32,547 nt of DNA from Rhodocyclales bacterium (GTDB taxonomy: Bacteria > Pseudomonadota > Gammaproteobacteria > Burkholderiales > Rhodocyclaceae). Location: NCBI GenBank assembly GCA_003105015.1, contig PQAF01000036.1:1-32547 (forward strand), given 5' to 3'. Under the pieces are notes generated by a model. That model did not search any database, was not told the origin of the DNA, and saw only the letters and a list, made by a program, of their open reading frames with translations. Numbering within the stretch: the first letter of the stretch is position 1; each line of letters opens with the position of its first letter. A program made the position numbers and the translations under genes. Positions 6,822 to 16,820 of this stretch are shown piece after piece.

Positions 6822-8390
6822 ATGCCTCAGATTATCAATACCAACATCGCGTCGCTGAATTCGCAACGCAACCTCAATACGTCGCAAACTTCACTCGCCA
6901 CTTCCCTCCAACGCCTCTCCTCCGGCCTGCGCATCAACAGCGCCAAGGACGACGCGGCCGGCCTCGGCATTTCGGAGCGGATGACGACACAGATTCGCGG
7001 CCTCAACCAGGCTGCCCGCAATTCCAGCGACGGCATTTCCCTGGCGCAGACCGGCGAAGGCGCGTTGGCCGAAATCGCCAGCAACCTGCAGCGCGTTCGC
7101 GAACTGGCTGTGCAGGCAGCCAACGCCACCAACAGCGCCTCGGACCGCGCCGCTCTGGACCTGGAAGTGCAGCAGCGCCTGGCTGAAGTCGACCGCGTTG
7201 CGTCACAAACCTCGTTCAACGGCCAGAAACTGCTTGACGGCAGCTTTGGTACGGCTACTTTCCAGGTCGGCGCCAACGTCGGCGAAACGATTTCGATCGG
7301 CCTGTCGACCAGCATGCGCACCACGGCTATCGGCAAGACCGCCGACTACGTGAACGGCTCGACCGCCTACAGCACGAGCACTGCCCTGGGCCAGCAAGGC
7401 ACTGGCGTGAATATCACGAACGCACTGGCCTCGGGCGATCTTTCGATCACTGTCGGCTCCAACTCGGCAGTCGCCGTCGGCGCTTCGGCAGACAATAGCT
7501 CGGGGGCAGGCAATGCGGGCCGGACGGCAAGCAGTGCCTACTCGAAGGTCAAGGCCATCAACGAGTCGAGCGTGCCCAACCTCACGGCGTCGGCCGACAC
7601 CACGGTGGTGTTCGATTACTCGACACTGACCAGCGGAGCGGCTGCGGACACCTATACCCTCACCATCAACGGCACGAACATCTACAATGCGGCTTCGCAA
7701 ACCACTATCGCCGGCGCCGACATGGCCATCGCGATCAACGCGAACTCCGCCGCCACCGGCGTGACGGCCACGTTCAGCAGCGGCAAGCTGACCTTGAACG
7801 CTTCGGATGGCCGCAATATCGTCGTATCCCAGACGGCTACCGATGCCGATACCAGCAGCACCCTGATTGGCGCCGGCCTCACCACGACCTCCGCCGGCCT
7901 GAACAACACTGCGAACGATGCGCTCACCGCCACCACCGTGGCCAGCGGCACGGCAGTGGCCAACACGTTTGGCGGCACGATCCGGCTGACCTCCACCGAG
8001 TCCATCACCCTGTCCGGAAACAACGAGGCTTACATCGGCTATGCCGATGGCAGCTCGATGGCGCTCGGCGCCTCCGCGCTCAACTCGGTTTCCGTGACAT
8101 CGGTCGCCAACGCCAACGTCGCCATCACGCGTGCCGATGCGGCGCTGACCTCGATCACCAACCTGCGTTCGACCTTCGGCTCGATCCAGAACCGCTTCGA
8201 GTCCGTCATCTCCAGCACACAAGCCACGGCGGAGAACCTGACGGCGTCGCGCTCGCGGATCCAGGATGCCGACTTCGCTCAGGAAACGGCCAACCTCACC
8301 CGTGCCCAGATCCTGCAGCAGGCCGGCGTGGCGATGCTGGCCCAGGCCAACGCGTTGCCGCAGCAGGTCCTGACGCTGATCCGCGGTTAA
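6822..8390 (+). CDS. fliC: Flagellin
   Basis: A 522-residue filament subunit. The conserved N-terminal D0/D1 region (about 1-165) starts [18 protein letters not shown] and contains [19 protein letters not shown]. The C-terminal D1/D0 region (about the last 90 residues) includes [15 protein letters not shown] and ends [11 protein letters not shown]. The central Ser/Thr/Ala-rich part (about 180-430) is the variable, surface-exposed portion and contains a flagellin hook-IN-like motif near 276-338. ATG 6822 follows AAGGAG by seven bases and gives the canonical N-terminus; in-frame upstream codons lie outside the family. Transcription is expected from the sigma28 promoter at 6706-6732. Export uses the FliS chaperone encoded downstream. 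Confidence 0.96.
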   Translation: MPQIINTNIASLNSQRNLNTSQTSLATSLQRLSSGLRINSAKDDAAGLGISERMTTQIRGLNQAARNSSDGISLAQTGEGALAEIASNLQRVRELAVQAANATNSASDRAALDLEVQQRLAEVDRVASQTSFNGQKLLDGSFGTATFQVGANVGETISIGLSTSMRTTAIGKTADYVNGSTAYSTSTALGQQGTGVNITNALASGDLSITVGSNSAVAVGASADNSSGAGNAGRTASSAYSKVKAINESSVPNLTASADTTVVFDYSTLTSGAAADTYTLTINGTNIYNAASQTTIAGADMAIAINANSAATGVTATFSSGKLTLNASDGRNIVVSQTATDADTSSTLIGAGLTTTSAGLNNTANDALTATTVASGTAVANTFGGTIRLTSTESITLSGNNEAYIGYADGSSMALGASALNSVSVTSVANANVAITRADAALTSITNLRSTFGSIQNRFESVISSTQATAENLTASRSRIQDADFAQETANLTRAQILQQAGVAMLAQANALPQQVLTLIRG

Positions 8391-8412
8391 GAAGGTCGGT
8401 AGCATGACGATA

Positions 8413-8440
8413 CGCGGGCCGGCCCACAAGGCCGCCCGCG
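8413..8440 (+). terminator. GC-rich hairpin between fliC and flaG
   Basis: CGCGGGC-C-GGCC pairs with GGCC-GCCCGCG around a CACAA loop, giving 11 base pairs with one bulged C. No T-run follows, so it is more likely a 3' stabiliser or partial attenuator that keeps flagellin message more abundant than flaG/fliD message than a full terminator. The function is inferred. Confidence 0.45.
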
Positions 8441-8467
8441 TCGTCGCAATGTTCAAGGAGCAGGAAC

Positions 8468-8797
8468 ATGGCGATACCCCAGATTAGCGGACCGGGCACC
8501 GTTGCCCAGCCCACGCAAGCCAAACGCGCCGATCCGCCGGCAAAGCCGGCATCGGAATCCGTCCCGCGCCCGGATCGCGAGCAAGTGCAGGAAGTTGCCC
8601 GGCAGCTTCAGCGCGTTGCCGAGCCGGTGGCACAGAATTTGCAATTCATGGTCGACGGAGAAACGGGCAAGACCGTGATCCGCGTAGTCGATGGCGCCAC
8701 GAAGGAAGTGATCCGGCAGATTCCCAACGAGGAAGTGCTGGCGATCGCCCGGGCGATGGATCGGCTGCAGGGCCTGCTTCTCAAGGGCAAGGCATAG
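8468..8797 (+). CDS. flaG: FlaG family flagellar protein
   Basis: A 109-residue protein with the FlaG pattern: a disordered Pro/Ala-rich start, then a conserved C-terminal half (about 45-107) with LQFMVDGETGKTVIRVVD and the signature EVIRQIPNEE. FlaG proteins sit beside flagellin and fliD genes and affect filament length in several bacteria; their exact action is not settled. AAGGAG precedes the ATG. The gene is the second member of the fliC-flaG-fliDST cluster. A perfect sigma54 consensus lies inside it at 8628-8643. Confidence 0.93.
   Translation: MAIPQISGPGTVAQPTQAKRADPPAKPASESVPRPDREQVQEVARQLQRVAEPVAQNLQFMVDGETGKTVIRVVDGATKEVIRQIPNEEVLAIARAMDRLQGLLLKGKA
8628..8643 (+). promoter_or_regulatory. 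sigma54-type promoter motif inside flaG, possible fliD promoter
   Basis: TGGCAC-AGAAT-TTGCA matches the RpoN -24/-12 consensus at every key position, with GG and GC correctly spaced. Its start point would be near 8655, about 170 bases before fliD. Because it lies in a coding region under protein constraint, chance cannot be ruled out. Confidence 0.4.
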
Positions 8798-8827
8798 CGA
8801 ACACAACGGGTAACAAACAGGAGCAAT

Positions 8828-10813
8828 ATGGCGCTCTCTTCACCGGGAATCGGCTCGGGCCTGGACGTAAACGGCCTGGTCAGCCAGCTCATGGCGCTGG
8901 AGCAACGCCCCTTTACCCTTCTCGCCACCAAGGAAGCGAAATACCAGGCGCAGCTATCGGCCTACGGCAGCCTGAAGGGCGCCCTCTCCTCCTTCCAGGG
9001 TGCCGTTGCCGCGCTCGCCACCCCGGCAAAATTTACCGCCGTCAAGGCAAGCGTTGCCGACACGGCAGTCCTGACGGCCAGTGCGGCCCCCTCCGCCTCG
9101 GCCGGCAGCTATTCCATCCAGGTGCAGACGCTGGCCCAGGCGCAGAAGCTCAAGTCGGACACCTTCGACGCCACCATCGACACGGTCGGCACCGGCAGCC
9201 TGACCATCCAGTTCGGCACCTACAGCGGCGGCAGCTTCACCCTCAATCCGGACAAATCCGCCCAGACGATCACCATCGGCAGCGCGAACGCTTCGCTGGC
9301 CGGCGTGCGCGACGCCATCAACGCCGCGAATGCCGGCGTGACGGCAAGCATTGTCAACGACGGTAGCGGCAACCGCCTGGTCGTCTCCTCCAAGGATGCC
9401 GGCCTCGCCAACGCCCTAAAGATCACCGTGGCGGACGACGATCTCAACAATACCGACGCCGCCGGCCTGTCGCAGCTGGTCTACGACGCCTCTACCGGCG
9501 GCACCACGAACCTGACGCAAACCGTCGCCGCGCAGAACGCGACGGCGGTCATCGACGGCATCACCGTCACCAAGTCGACCAACACGCTGACCGACGCCAT
9601 TGACGGCGTCACCCTGACCCTCCTGAAGGAAGGCAGCACGACGACCCTGTCGGTCGCAAAGGACACGGCCGGCATCAAGGCCGCCGTCGAGTCCTTCGTC
9701 AAGGCCTACAACGACCTGAACAAGACGCTGACCGATCTGTCGAAGTACGACGCCGCCAGCAAGCAGGCGTCGATTCTCACCGGCGATGCCACGGTGCGCT
9801 CAGTGCAAAGCCAGCTGCGCGCGCTGTTCAACACGGCGCTGTCTTCGGCCGGCGGCGGCCTGACCACCCTCTCCGACATCGGCGTGACCTTCCAGACGGA
9901 CGGCACGCTGAAGCTGGACTCGAGCAAGCTGACGGCCGCATTGAACGACAGTGCCAAGGACGTTGCCACGCTGTTCGCCGCCGTGGGCAAGCCGACCGAC
10001 AGCCTGGTCTCCTTCGTGTCGTCGACCACGGATACGAAGAACGGCAACTATGCCGTCAACATCACGCAGCTCGCTACCCAGGGCAAAGCCGTCGGCCAGG
10101 GCAATGCCGCGCTGACCATCAATGCCGGCAGCAACGATGCCCTCAGCCTGACGGTGGATGGGGTTGCGGTCAGCGTGACCCTGAATGCCGGCACTTACCT
10201 GACGACCGCGGCGCTGGCGGCGGAAATCCAGTCGAAGATCAACGGCGCGAGCGCGCTCTCGTCGGCGGGCAGCAGCGTGACCGTCACGGAGTCGGGCGGC
10301 AAGCTCACCGTGACGTCCGGCCGCTACGGCTCGGCATCGACGGTCGCCGTCACCGGAGGCAACGCGGCCAGCGATCTCTTCGGCGGAACGACAGAGACGG
10401 CCGGCGTGGATGTCGCCGGCAGCATCGGCGGCATTGCCGCCAGCGGATCGGGCCAGGCATTGACCGGCGCCGGCGACGCCTCCGGCCTGAAGGTCAGCAT
10501 CACCGGCGGTGCCACGGGAGACCGCGGCACCATCGGTTTCGCCCGCGGCTACGCCGATCTGCTCGACAAGCTGGTCGGCCGCATGCTGGAAAACGACGGC
10601 CTGGTCGACGGCCGCATGGACGGCATCAACGCCTCGATCAAGGAACTCGGCTCGCGGCGGGAGGCGCTCGCCAGCCGCCTGGTGCAGATCGAAAAGCGCT
10701 ACCGCGCCCAATTCACGGCGCTCGATACGATGATCGCCAGCATGACGCAGACCAGCAATTACCTGCAGCAGCAGTTGGCAAACCTGCCCAAGGCAGGCGG
10801 CTCGAATACATAA
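8828..10813 (+). CDS. fliD: Flagellar filament cap / hook-associated protein 2
   Basis: FliD forms the cap at the filament tip and guides flagellin insertion. The 661-residue product starts with the canonical SSPGIGSGLDVNGLVSQLMA of the FliD_N domain (about 8-105). A variable region with IN-motif-like sequence follows, and it ends with the helical FliD_C part (about 560-655, EKRYRAQFTALDTMIASM). It is longer than the 450-480 residues of enteric FliD. The extra length includes a second IN-type module near 427-511 (TVDGVAVSVTLNAGTYLT). AGGAG precedes the ATG. fliS follows after 18 bases. Confidence 0.95.
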   Translation: MALSSPGIGSGLDVNGLVSQLMALEQRPFTLLATKEAKYQAQLSAYGSLKGALSSFQGAVAALATPAKFTAVKASVADTAVLTASAAPSASAGSYSIQVQTLAQAQKLKSDTFDATIDTVGTGSLTIQFGTYSGGSFTLNPDKSAQTITIGSANASLAGVRDAINAANAGVTASIVNDGSGNRLVVSSKDAGLANALKITVADDDLNNTDAAGLSQLVYDASTGGTTNLTQTVAAQNATAVIDGITVTKSTNTLTDAIDGVTLTLLKEGSTTTLSVAKDTAGIKAAVESFVKAYNDLNKTLTDLSKYDAASKQASILTGDATVRSVQSQLRALFNTALSSAGGGLTTLSDIGVTFQTDGTLKLDSSKLTAALNDSAKDVATLFAAVGKPTDSLVSFVSSTTDTKNGNYAVNITQLATQGKAVGQGNAALTINAGSNDALSLTVDGVAVSVTLNAGTYLTTAALAAEIQSKINGASALSSAGSSVTVTESGGKLTVTSGRYGSASTVAVTGGNAASDLFGGTTETAGVDVAGSIGGIAASGSGQALTGAGDASGLKVSITGGATGDRGTIGFARGYADLLDKLVGRMLENDGLVDGRMDGINASIKELGSRREALASRLVQIEKRYRAQFTALDTMIASMTQTSNYLQQQLANLPKAGGSNT

Positions 10814-10831
10814 CACGAGGAGAAACCCGAG

Positions 10832-11239
10832 ATGTTCGCGGCAATGCACAACCCGAAGGCAGCTTACGCCAAGGCGGGGATCGAAACCGGCGTCGAGACC
10901 GCCGACCCGCACAAGCTCATCCTCATGCTCTTCGAGGGCGCGATGCTGGCCGTCGCCTCCGCTTCCCTCCACATGAAGCGCAAGGGCGGCGCCGACGACG
11001 TGGCGCGCAAGGGCGAAGCCATCTCCAAGGCCATCAACATCATCACCAACGGCCTGAAGGCGAGCCTCGACCAGGACGCCGGCGGCGAACTGGCCGGAAA
11101 ACTTGGCGCGCTCTATGATTACATGAGCGCCCGGCTGCTCTACGCCAACCTGCACGACCAGCCGGCCATCCTCGACGAGATCAGCCACCTGCTTGCCGAG
11201 CTGAAGGGCGCCTGGGAACAGATCGGAAACAAGCCATGA
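10832..11239 (+). CDS. fliS: Flagellin-specific export chaperone FliS
   Basis: A 135-residue all-helical protein of typical size. It carries the family motifs at YAKAGIETGVETADPHKLI and LMLFEGA near the N-terminus and a helical core with ISKAINIITNGLKASLD and LYDYMSARLLYANL. FliS binds the C-terminal tail of newly made flagellin in the cytoplasm and delivers it to the export gate. AGGAG precedes the ATG, and the stop codon overlaps the next start as ATGA, indicating translational coupling with the FliT-like gene. Confidence 0.96.
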   Translation: MFAAMHNPKAAYAKAGIETGVETADPHKLILMLFEGAMLAVASASLHMKRKGGADDVARKGEAISKAINIITNGLKASLDQDAGGELAGKLGALYDYMSARLLYANLHDQPAILDEISHLLAELKGAWEQIGNKP

Positions 11240-11556
11240 GCACGCTTGCCCTGTACGAATCGATGAGCGCGATTTCCGCGCAGATGGTCGAGGCGGCCAG
11301 CGCCTGCGACTGGGACCGGCTGGCGGCACTGGAAAAGGATTGCGCCGGCCTGGCCCGCCATCTCGAAGCGAATGGCGAGCCGATCCGGCTGTCCGACGCG
11401 GAAAAAACGCGCAAGCGGGATCTCATCCACCGCATCCTGGCCGACGACGCCGAGGTACGGCGCCATACGCAACCGTGGGTGGAGCAGGTCAGGCAGTTTC
11501 TCGGCGGCAGCGCGCGCGAAAGCTCCGTTCGCCGGGCTTACGGCGCCCACCAGTAG
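11236..11556 (+). CDS. fliT: FliT-like flagellar chaperone
   Basis: A 106-residue helical protein in the fliT position, directly after and overlapping fliS by four bases. It contains ESMSAISAQMVEAASACDWD, WDRLAALEKDC and a basic/acidic helical C-terminus (RDLIHRILADDAEVR), which fits FliT, the chaperone for the FliD cap. The family is weakly conserved in sequence, so the assignment leans on position and length. The stop codon lies inside the first REP-like palindrome. Confidence 0.82.
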   Translation: MSTLALYESMSAISAQMVEAASACDWDRLAALEKDCAGLARHLEANGEPIRLSDAEKTRKRDLIHRILADDAEVRRHTQPWVEQVRQFLGGSARESSVRRAYGAHQ

Positions 11557-11634
11557 GTCGGGCTTGAGCCCGACGGGCAGGAAAACACCTGGCGCGGTTC
11601 GCGACGGCCGCTGTTGGGCTGAAGCCCAACCTAC
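11553..11634. repeat. REP-like palindrome pair in inverted orientation
   Basis: Two 22-base elements (11553-11574 and 11613-11634) face each other. Each has an 8-bp stem, GTCGGGCT/AGCCCGAC in the first and GTTGGGCT/AGCCCAAC in the second, with a GTAG tail outside. In the same orientation they agree at 19 of 22 positions, and two of the three differences are a compensatory stem pair (C-G versus T-A). This head-to-head pair resembles BIME-type REP elements mobilised by RAYT transposases. No transposase is nearby. Confidence 0.75.
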
Positions 11635-11645
11635 AGGACGACCTC

Positions 11646-12701
11646 ATGATTCCCACCGATCTTGCCGCACGCCTGCGAATTCTGACGGAATCCCTCGTCA
11701 ATCCGGTTTCGCCGGTACACGAGATTTCCGCCGACCTGCCGGAACTGCCGGTCGGGCAACGCTTCGCCGCCCGGATTGAAAACGCCCTCCCCGACGGCAC
11801 TTTCCGCGCCCTCGTCGCCGGACGCAGCCTGACGCTGGCGCTGCCGCAGCCGGCCAAACCGGGGGACACGCTGGAACTGGTCGTCACGGCCCGCACGCCG
11901 CGCCTGATTATCGCCGAAGGGGCGGACGCCGCCTTCGCCGAACACACTGCATCCCCCACCCTGTCGCGCGCCGGACAACTCATCAGCACGCTCCTCGCCG
12001 GAGAGGAGCGCGCTCCCCAGCCGGCAACCATTGCACGTGCCGCGCCCCTGCTGCCCGCACCGCCCCTGCAGGCCGCCCGCCTCGTGCCGGCATTGCAGCA
12101 GGCCGTCGTCGAAAGCGGACTCTTCTACGAAGCCCACCAGGCGCAATGGATCGCCGGACGCTATCCGGCCGCAGCCCTGGCGCGCGAGCCGCAGTCACGC
12201 CACGCCGTCGCGCCGCGTGCCTCGAATGCCGCCGCCCCCCCGGCGGCGGCGGAAGCGGCCACGGCCGTCGAGACCCTCACGGATGCCGCACCCGCAAGCG
12301 GACGCGCGCCCGCGCCAGGTGCGCCGGTCCTGCCCGCCGAATTGCAGGTGCTCGTCCAGCAGCAACTCGACGCCGCCGCCACGCAGCACATCATCTGGCG
12401 CGGCGACATCTGGCCGGGGCAGGGACTGAAGTGGGAGATAGCGGCGGAGGAGCGGCAGCGCGACGAAACCGGCGAAGCGCCCGCCGAGCAGTGGGCGACG
12501 AGGCTCGGTCTCACCCTCCCCCGGCTGGGCGAGGTCGATGTCGCACTCACACTGACGCAGGGAAAAGTCAGTCTCGCCATCACGGCGACTGCGGACAGTG
12601 CCGACACCCTGCGGCAGGGATTGGGTGACCTGGCCGACGCCTTCGCCGCCGCCGGACTGCCGCCGCTCGCCGCAGGGGTGGATGCGCATGAAGCCGCGTG
12701 A
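11646..12701 (+). CDS. FliK-like hook-length-control domain protein
   Basis: A 351-residue protein with an N-terminal region rich in beta strands (about 1-85), a long Ala/Pro-rich linker (about 110-225) and a C-terminal hook-length-control (Flg_hook) type domain (about 260-345; LGLTLPRLGEVDVALTLTQG with KVSLAITATADSADTLRQGL). Canonical FliK is a molecular ruler that switches export specificity through FlhB. A second, more typical fliK lies at 22376-23422, so this is an additional family member. It overlaps a small FlhB-C-domain gene, which fits a role at the FlhB switch. AGGA precedes the ATG. I leave out the symbol because paralogue function is uncertain. Confidence 0.78.
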   Translation: MIPTDLAARLRILTESLVNPVSPVHEISADLPELPVGQRFAARIENALPDGTFRALVAGRSLTLALPQPAKPGDTLELVVTARTPRLIIAEGADAAFAEHTASPTLSRAGQLISTLLAGEERAPQPATIARAAPLLPAPPLQAARLVPALQQAVVESGLFYEAHQAQWIAGRYPAAALAREPQSRHAVAPRASNAAAPPAAAEAATAVETLTDAAPASGRAPAPGAPVLPAELQVLVQQQLDAAATQHIIWRGDIWPGQGLKWEIAAEERQRDETGEAPAEQWATRLGLTLPRLGEVDVALTLTQGKVSLAITATADSADTLRQGLGDLADAFAAAGLPPLAAGVDAHEAA

Positions 12702-12975
12702 ACCCCGGCAGGAGGCGGTGGCCCTGGCCTACTCCGCGGCGGACAGCGCGCCGCGGGTGGTCGCCAAGGGACGCGGCCTGATTGCCGAGGAAATCATCGC
12801 GCGGGCGCGCGAGCACGGCATCTTCGTGCATGAATCGCCCGAGATGGTGGCGCTGCTCATGCAGGTCGACCTCGATGCCCGCATCCCGCCGCAGCTCTAC
12901 GTCGCCGTGGCGGAACTGCTGGCCTGGATCTACCGGCTGGAGCACGGCCTCGAGCAGTCCCTGGCCGCACAATAA
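12688..12975 (+). CDS. FlhB C-terminal-domain-like small protein (FhlB/FlhX type)
   Basis: A 95-residue protein resembling only the cytoplasmic C-terminal part of FlhB/YscU export proteins. It has AVALAYSAADSAPRVVAKGRG (residues 10-30; the position of the NPTH autocleavage site is not conserved), then IAEEIIARAREHGIFVHES and a helical end IPPQLYVAVAELLAWIYRL. Stand-alone FhlB proteins can replace or assist the FlhB C-domain in export switching. ATG 12688 is favoured (AGGGG nine bases before); an in-frame ATG lies at 12682. It overlaps the preceding FliK-like gene by 14 bases. No NPTH motif is present, so it should not self-cleave. Confidence 0.85.
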   Translation: MKPREPRQEAVALAYSAADSAPRVVAKGRGLIAEEIIARAREHGIFVHESPEMVALLMQVDLDARIPPQLYVAVAELLAWIYRLEHGLEQSLAAQ

Positions 12976-12989
12976 TGTAAACTCGCGGC

Positions 12990-13805
12990 ATGAGCGATAC
13001 GAAACAGAACGACCAAGCGGGCAAGGAGGACAGGGACAGCCCGCCGCTCCGCTTCGAGCTGATGCAGGCCGACGACTACAGCAAGTACCTGCTGCGATCG
13101 AAGAAGGAAATCGTCTTCATCCTGCGCGCCATGCGCGACAAGGGCGCCCTCATCACCGTCTACTTCAACCAGGGCAACGACTTCCTGCTCACCACCCTGC
13201 TTTCCGTCTCCGGCGACGGCGGCAGCATGCTGCTCGACCCGGGCAGCAACGCCGAGATGAACCGCAAGGCGCTGGCCAGCGACAAGCTGATCTTCATCGC
13301 CACGCACGACAAGGTGAAGATCCAGTTCAACGTCAAGCACCTCGCCAAGGCGGAATACGAGGGCCGGGAGGCTTTCCGCGCGGCGATTCCGGAGGAGCTG
13401 CTGCGCCTGCAGCGCCGCGAGTTCTACCGCCTGACCGCGCCGATCGCCCATCCCATCCGTTGCGTCATCCCCGTGAAGATGGCCGACGGCAGCAAGACGA
13501 CCGTCGAGACGACCGTGATCGACATCAGCGGCGGCGGCCTCGGCGTCATGGCGCCGCCGGAGGGGCTGGAATTCGAGACGGACCACCTGTTCGAGAACTG
13601 CCGCATCGAACTGCCGGACGTCGGCACGGTGCTGGCCACCCTGCGCGTGCGCAACGTCTTCGAGTTCACCCTGCGCAGCGGCGCGAAGACCAAGCGGGCC
13701 GGCTGCCAGTTCGTCGACCTGCCCGGCCAGATGCTGACGCTGATCCAGCGCTACATCATCCGCGTCGAGCGCGAACGCAAGGCCCGGGAAACCGGCATGC
13801 TGTGA
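12990..13805 (+). CDS. ycgR: YcgR-type flagellar brake with PilZ domain
   Basis: A 271-residue cytoplasmic c-di-GMP receptor. The N-terminal YcgR domain covers about 20-130. The PilZ domain (about 138-255) has the RxxxR binding motif at R143-R147 (RREFYR) and DxSxxG at 178-183 (DISGGG), both intact, so c-di-GMP binding is expected. YcgR bound to c-di-GMP contacts the motor (FliG/FliM/MotA) and slows or biases rotation. It follows the FlhB-C gene by 14 bases. There is no clear Shine-Dalgarno before ATG 12990. It is likely to respond to c-di-GMP from the cyclase at 4715-6505 among others; that link is inference. Confidence 0.94.
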   Translation: MSDTKQNDQAGKEDRDSPPLRFELMQADDYSKYLLRSKKEIVFILRAMRDKGALITVYFNQGNDFLLTTLLSVSGDGGSMLLDPGSNAEMNRKALASDKLIFIATHDKVKIQFNVKHLAKAEYEGREAFRAAIPEELLRLQRREFYRLTAPIAHPIRCVIPVKMADGSKTTVETTVIDISGGGLGVMAPPEGLEFETDHLFENCRIELPDVGTVLATLRVRNVFEFTLRSGAKTKRAGCQFVDLPGQMLTLIQRYIIRVERERKARETGML

Positions 13806-13825
13806 CCGCCTGGCAGGAGAAGGCA

Positions 13826-13849
13826 AAAGCGGCGCCCAGGCGCCGCTTT
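13826..13849. terminator. Bidirectional terminator between ycgR and fliE
   Basis: AAAGCGGCGC (13826-13835) and GCGCCGCTTT (13840-13849) form a perfect 10-bp stem with a CCAG loop. A and T ends on both sides allow use on either strand, and the hairpin lies between convergent genes. Confidence 0.75.
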
Positions 13850-13871
13850 GCATTTGTGGCGCGCAGGCCGC

Positions 13872-14198
13872 TTACACCTGCATGTTCATGATGTCGTGAT
13901 AGGCGGAGACCAGGCGGTTCCTCACCTGCACCATCTGCTGGAAAGAGAGGTTGGCCTTCTGCAGGGACATCATGACGTCCTGCAGGCTGGCGTTGCCGGT
14001 ACCGGCCGAAAAGTCCTGCGCGAGTTTCTGCGCGTCCATCTGGGCCTGGCTCACCTGGTCCAGCGTGCTCTTCAGTATCTGGCCGAAATCCGCCGCGCCG
14101 GCCTCGCCGGCCTGTTTCGGCTGCAGGGCCTTGCCGGAGGCGAGCTGCGCCGTCGCGCGCAGTTCGGAGAGCATCTGGTCTATGCCGCGTGTGTCCAT
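13872..14198 (-). CDS. fliE: Flagellar basal-body protein FliE
   Basis: A 108-residue protein of usual FliE length, with its conserved C-terminal half: SLQDVMMSLQKANLSFQQMV then QVRNRLVSAYHDIMNMQV. FliE joins the MS ring to the rod and is the first rod-type export substrate. AAGGAG lies seven bases before the ATG. A perfect sigma54 promoter sits 33-49 bases upstream, so fliE is probably activated by FlrC. It is separated from, and inverted relative to, fliF, whereas fliE directly precedes fliF in many bacteria. Confidence 0.95.
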   Translation of the reverse strand: MDTRGIDQMLSELRATAQLASGKALQPKQAGEAGAADFGQILKSTLDQVSQAQMDAQKLAQDFSAGTGNASLQDVMMSLQKANLSFQQMVQVRNRLVSAYHDIMNMQV

Positions 14199-14230
14199 TT
14201 CAAAACTCCTTAGGCTTCCGGCCTGACAAC

Positions 14231-14247
14231 AGCAATCCGCGTGCCAG
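14231..14247 (-). promoter_or_regulatory. sigma54 promoter of fliE
   Basis: The minus strand reads CTGGCACGCGGATTGCT, a perfect RpoN -24/-12 pair (TGGCAC-N5-TTGCT). The predicted start near 14220 gives a leader of about 22 bases with AAGGAG. It lies in the 61-base gap between flrC and fliE. Confidence 0.9.
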
Positions 14248-14259
14248 CATCTGCGGCGG

Positions 14260-15587
<1,328 letters not shown>

Positions 15588-15603
<16 letters not shown>

Positions 15604-16820
15604 GTGGCTCTCCGTTCCATCGGTTGCAGTTGTTCGGTCGCGCCGGCCGGGTTCGTAACCACAGCCGGCAAAGTCAGTCTGAAGAGGGCGCCGGCGCCGG
15701 GGGCGGACTCGACCTCGATGCCGCCGCCGTGGGCGCGCGCGACGCCGCGGGCGATCGCCAGGCCGAGGCCGGTGCCCTCGGCGCGCGTCGTGAAGAAGGG
15801 CTCGAACAGGCGCGCCTGGGTGGCCGCGTCCATGCCGCGGCCGTTGTCGCGCACCCGGATGCACACCGCTCCGTCGGCCAGGCCGGCGGCCAGCTCGATG
15901 CGACCGCCTGAAGCGCAGGCATCGAGGGCGTTTTCCATCAGGTTCACCAGCGCCCCGGAGAGCGCCTTGCGGCTGCCGCTGACGGCGGCGCCGGCGCTGT
16001 CGTCGGCGACGACGAAGGCGACTTCGCGGCGGCGCGCCAGCGGCTCGAAGACCTGCACCGCCTCGGCCATCAACTCGGACACCGGGATCGATTCGCCGCC
16101 GCTCGCCTCGCCGCGCGCGAAGGTCAGCATGTCGCGGATCAGGCGCTCCAGGTGCTGCAGGCGCTCGACCACGCGGGTGCCGCAGCGCGTGCGTTCGCCT
16201 TCCGGCAGGCGCGGATTCTCCAGCGCGCCGGCGTAGAGCAGCGCCGCCGCCAGCGGCGTGCGCAGCTGGTGGGCCAGGCCCGCCGCCATCTCGCCCATCG
16301 CCGCCAGCCGGTCGTTGCGTGCCGCCAGGGTTTTCATGCGATGCGCCTCGGTGACGTCGTGGATCAGCACGATGCGCCCGCCGCTGCTGGCCAGCCGCGT
16401 TTCGGTGACGGCGATGCGGCGATCCCGCAGGCGCGGCATTTCCCATTCGCCCGGCGTCGTCGTCGGCGCCAGGCAGGAAGAGGTGAACTCCTCCCAGACG
16501 CGGCCCTCGATGTCGGCGCCGAGGATGCTTGCAGCGGCCGGATTGGCCTGCTCGACGCGGCCGAAGGCGTCCAGCACGGCCACGCCGGCCGGCAGGGCGT
16601 CGAGCAGCAGGGCCAGGCGCTCGGTCAGCGCCGTCTTTTCCGCGATTTCCTGCTTCAGGCGGCCATTGGCCAGCGCCAGTTCCGCCGTCAGGCCGGCGAC
16701 CTGTTCCTGCAGGCTGGTATACGCGCCGGCAAGATCTTCCGAGGCCTGGCTGAACAGGCGAAAGGCTTCCGCCAGGCGGCCGGCCTCGATCTGCTGCGGG
16801 TTTTCCGTTTGGCTGTCCAT
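15588..16820 (-). CDS. flrB: PAS-containing sensor histidine kinase FlrB/FleS
   Basis: A 410-residue soluble kinase with an N-terminal coiled coil (about 10-70), a PAS domain (about 72-160), a HisKA domain with phospho-histidine H184 in GLAHQLRTPL and a HATPase_c domain: N-box LVNLMENALDA (291-301), DNGRGM (325-330) and GTGLGLAIARG (349-359). No transmembrane segment is seen, as in FlrB/FleS. It phosphorylates FlrC; in related systems activity responds to MS-ring/export assembly. ATG 16820 follows GGGAG with five bases between. It is the first gene of flrB-flrC and is divergent from fliF. Confidence 0.93.

Noticed and set aside
15604..16446. In-frame N-terminal extension of flrC within flrB
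   Set aside because: The extension is low-complexity Arg/Gly/Pro sequence typical of a shadow frame. The receiver domain starts at 15603 with a good ribosome site.
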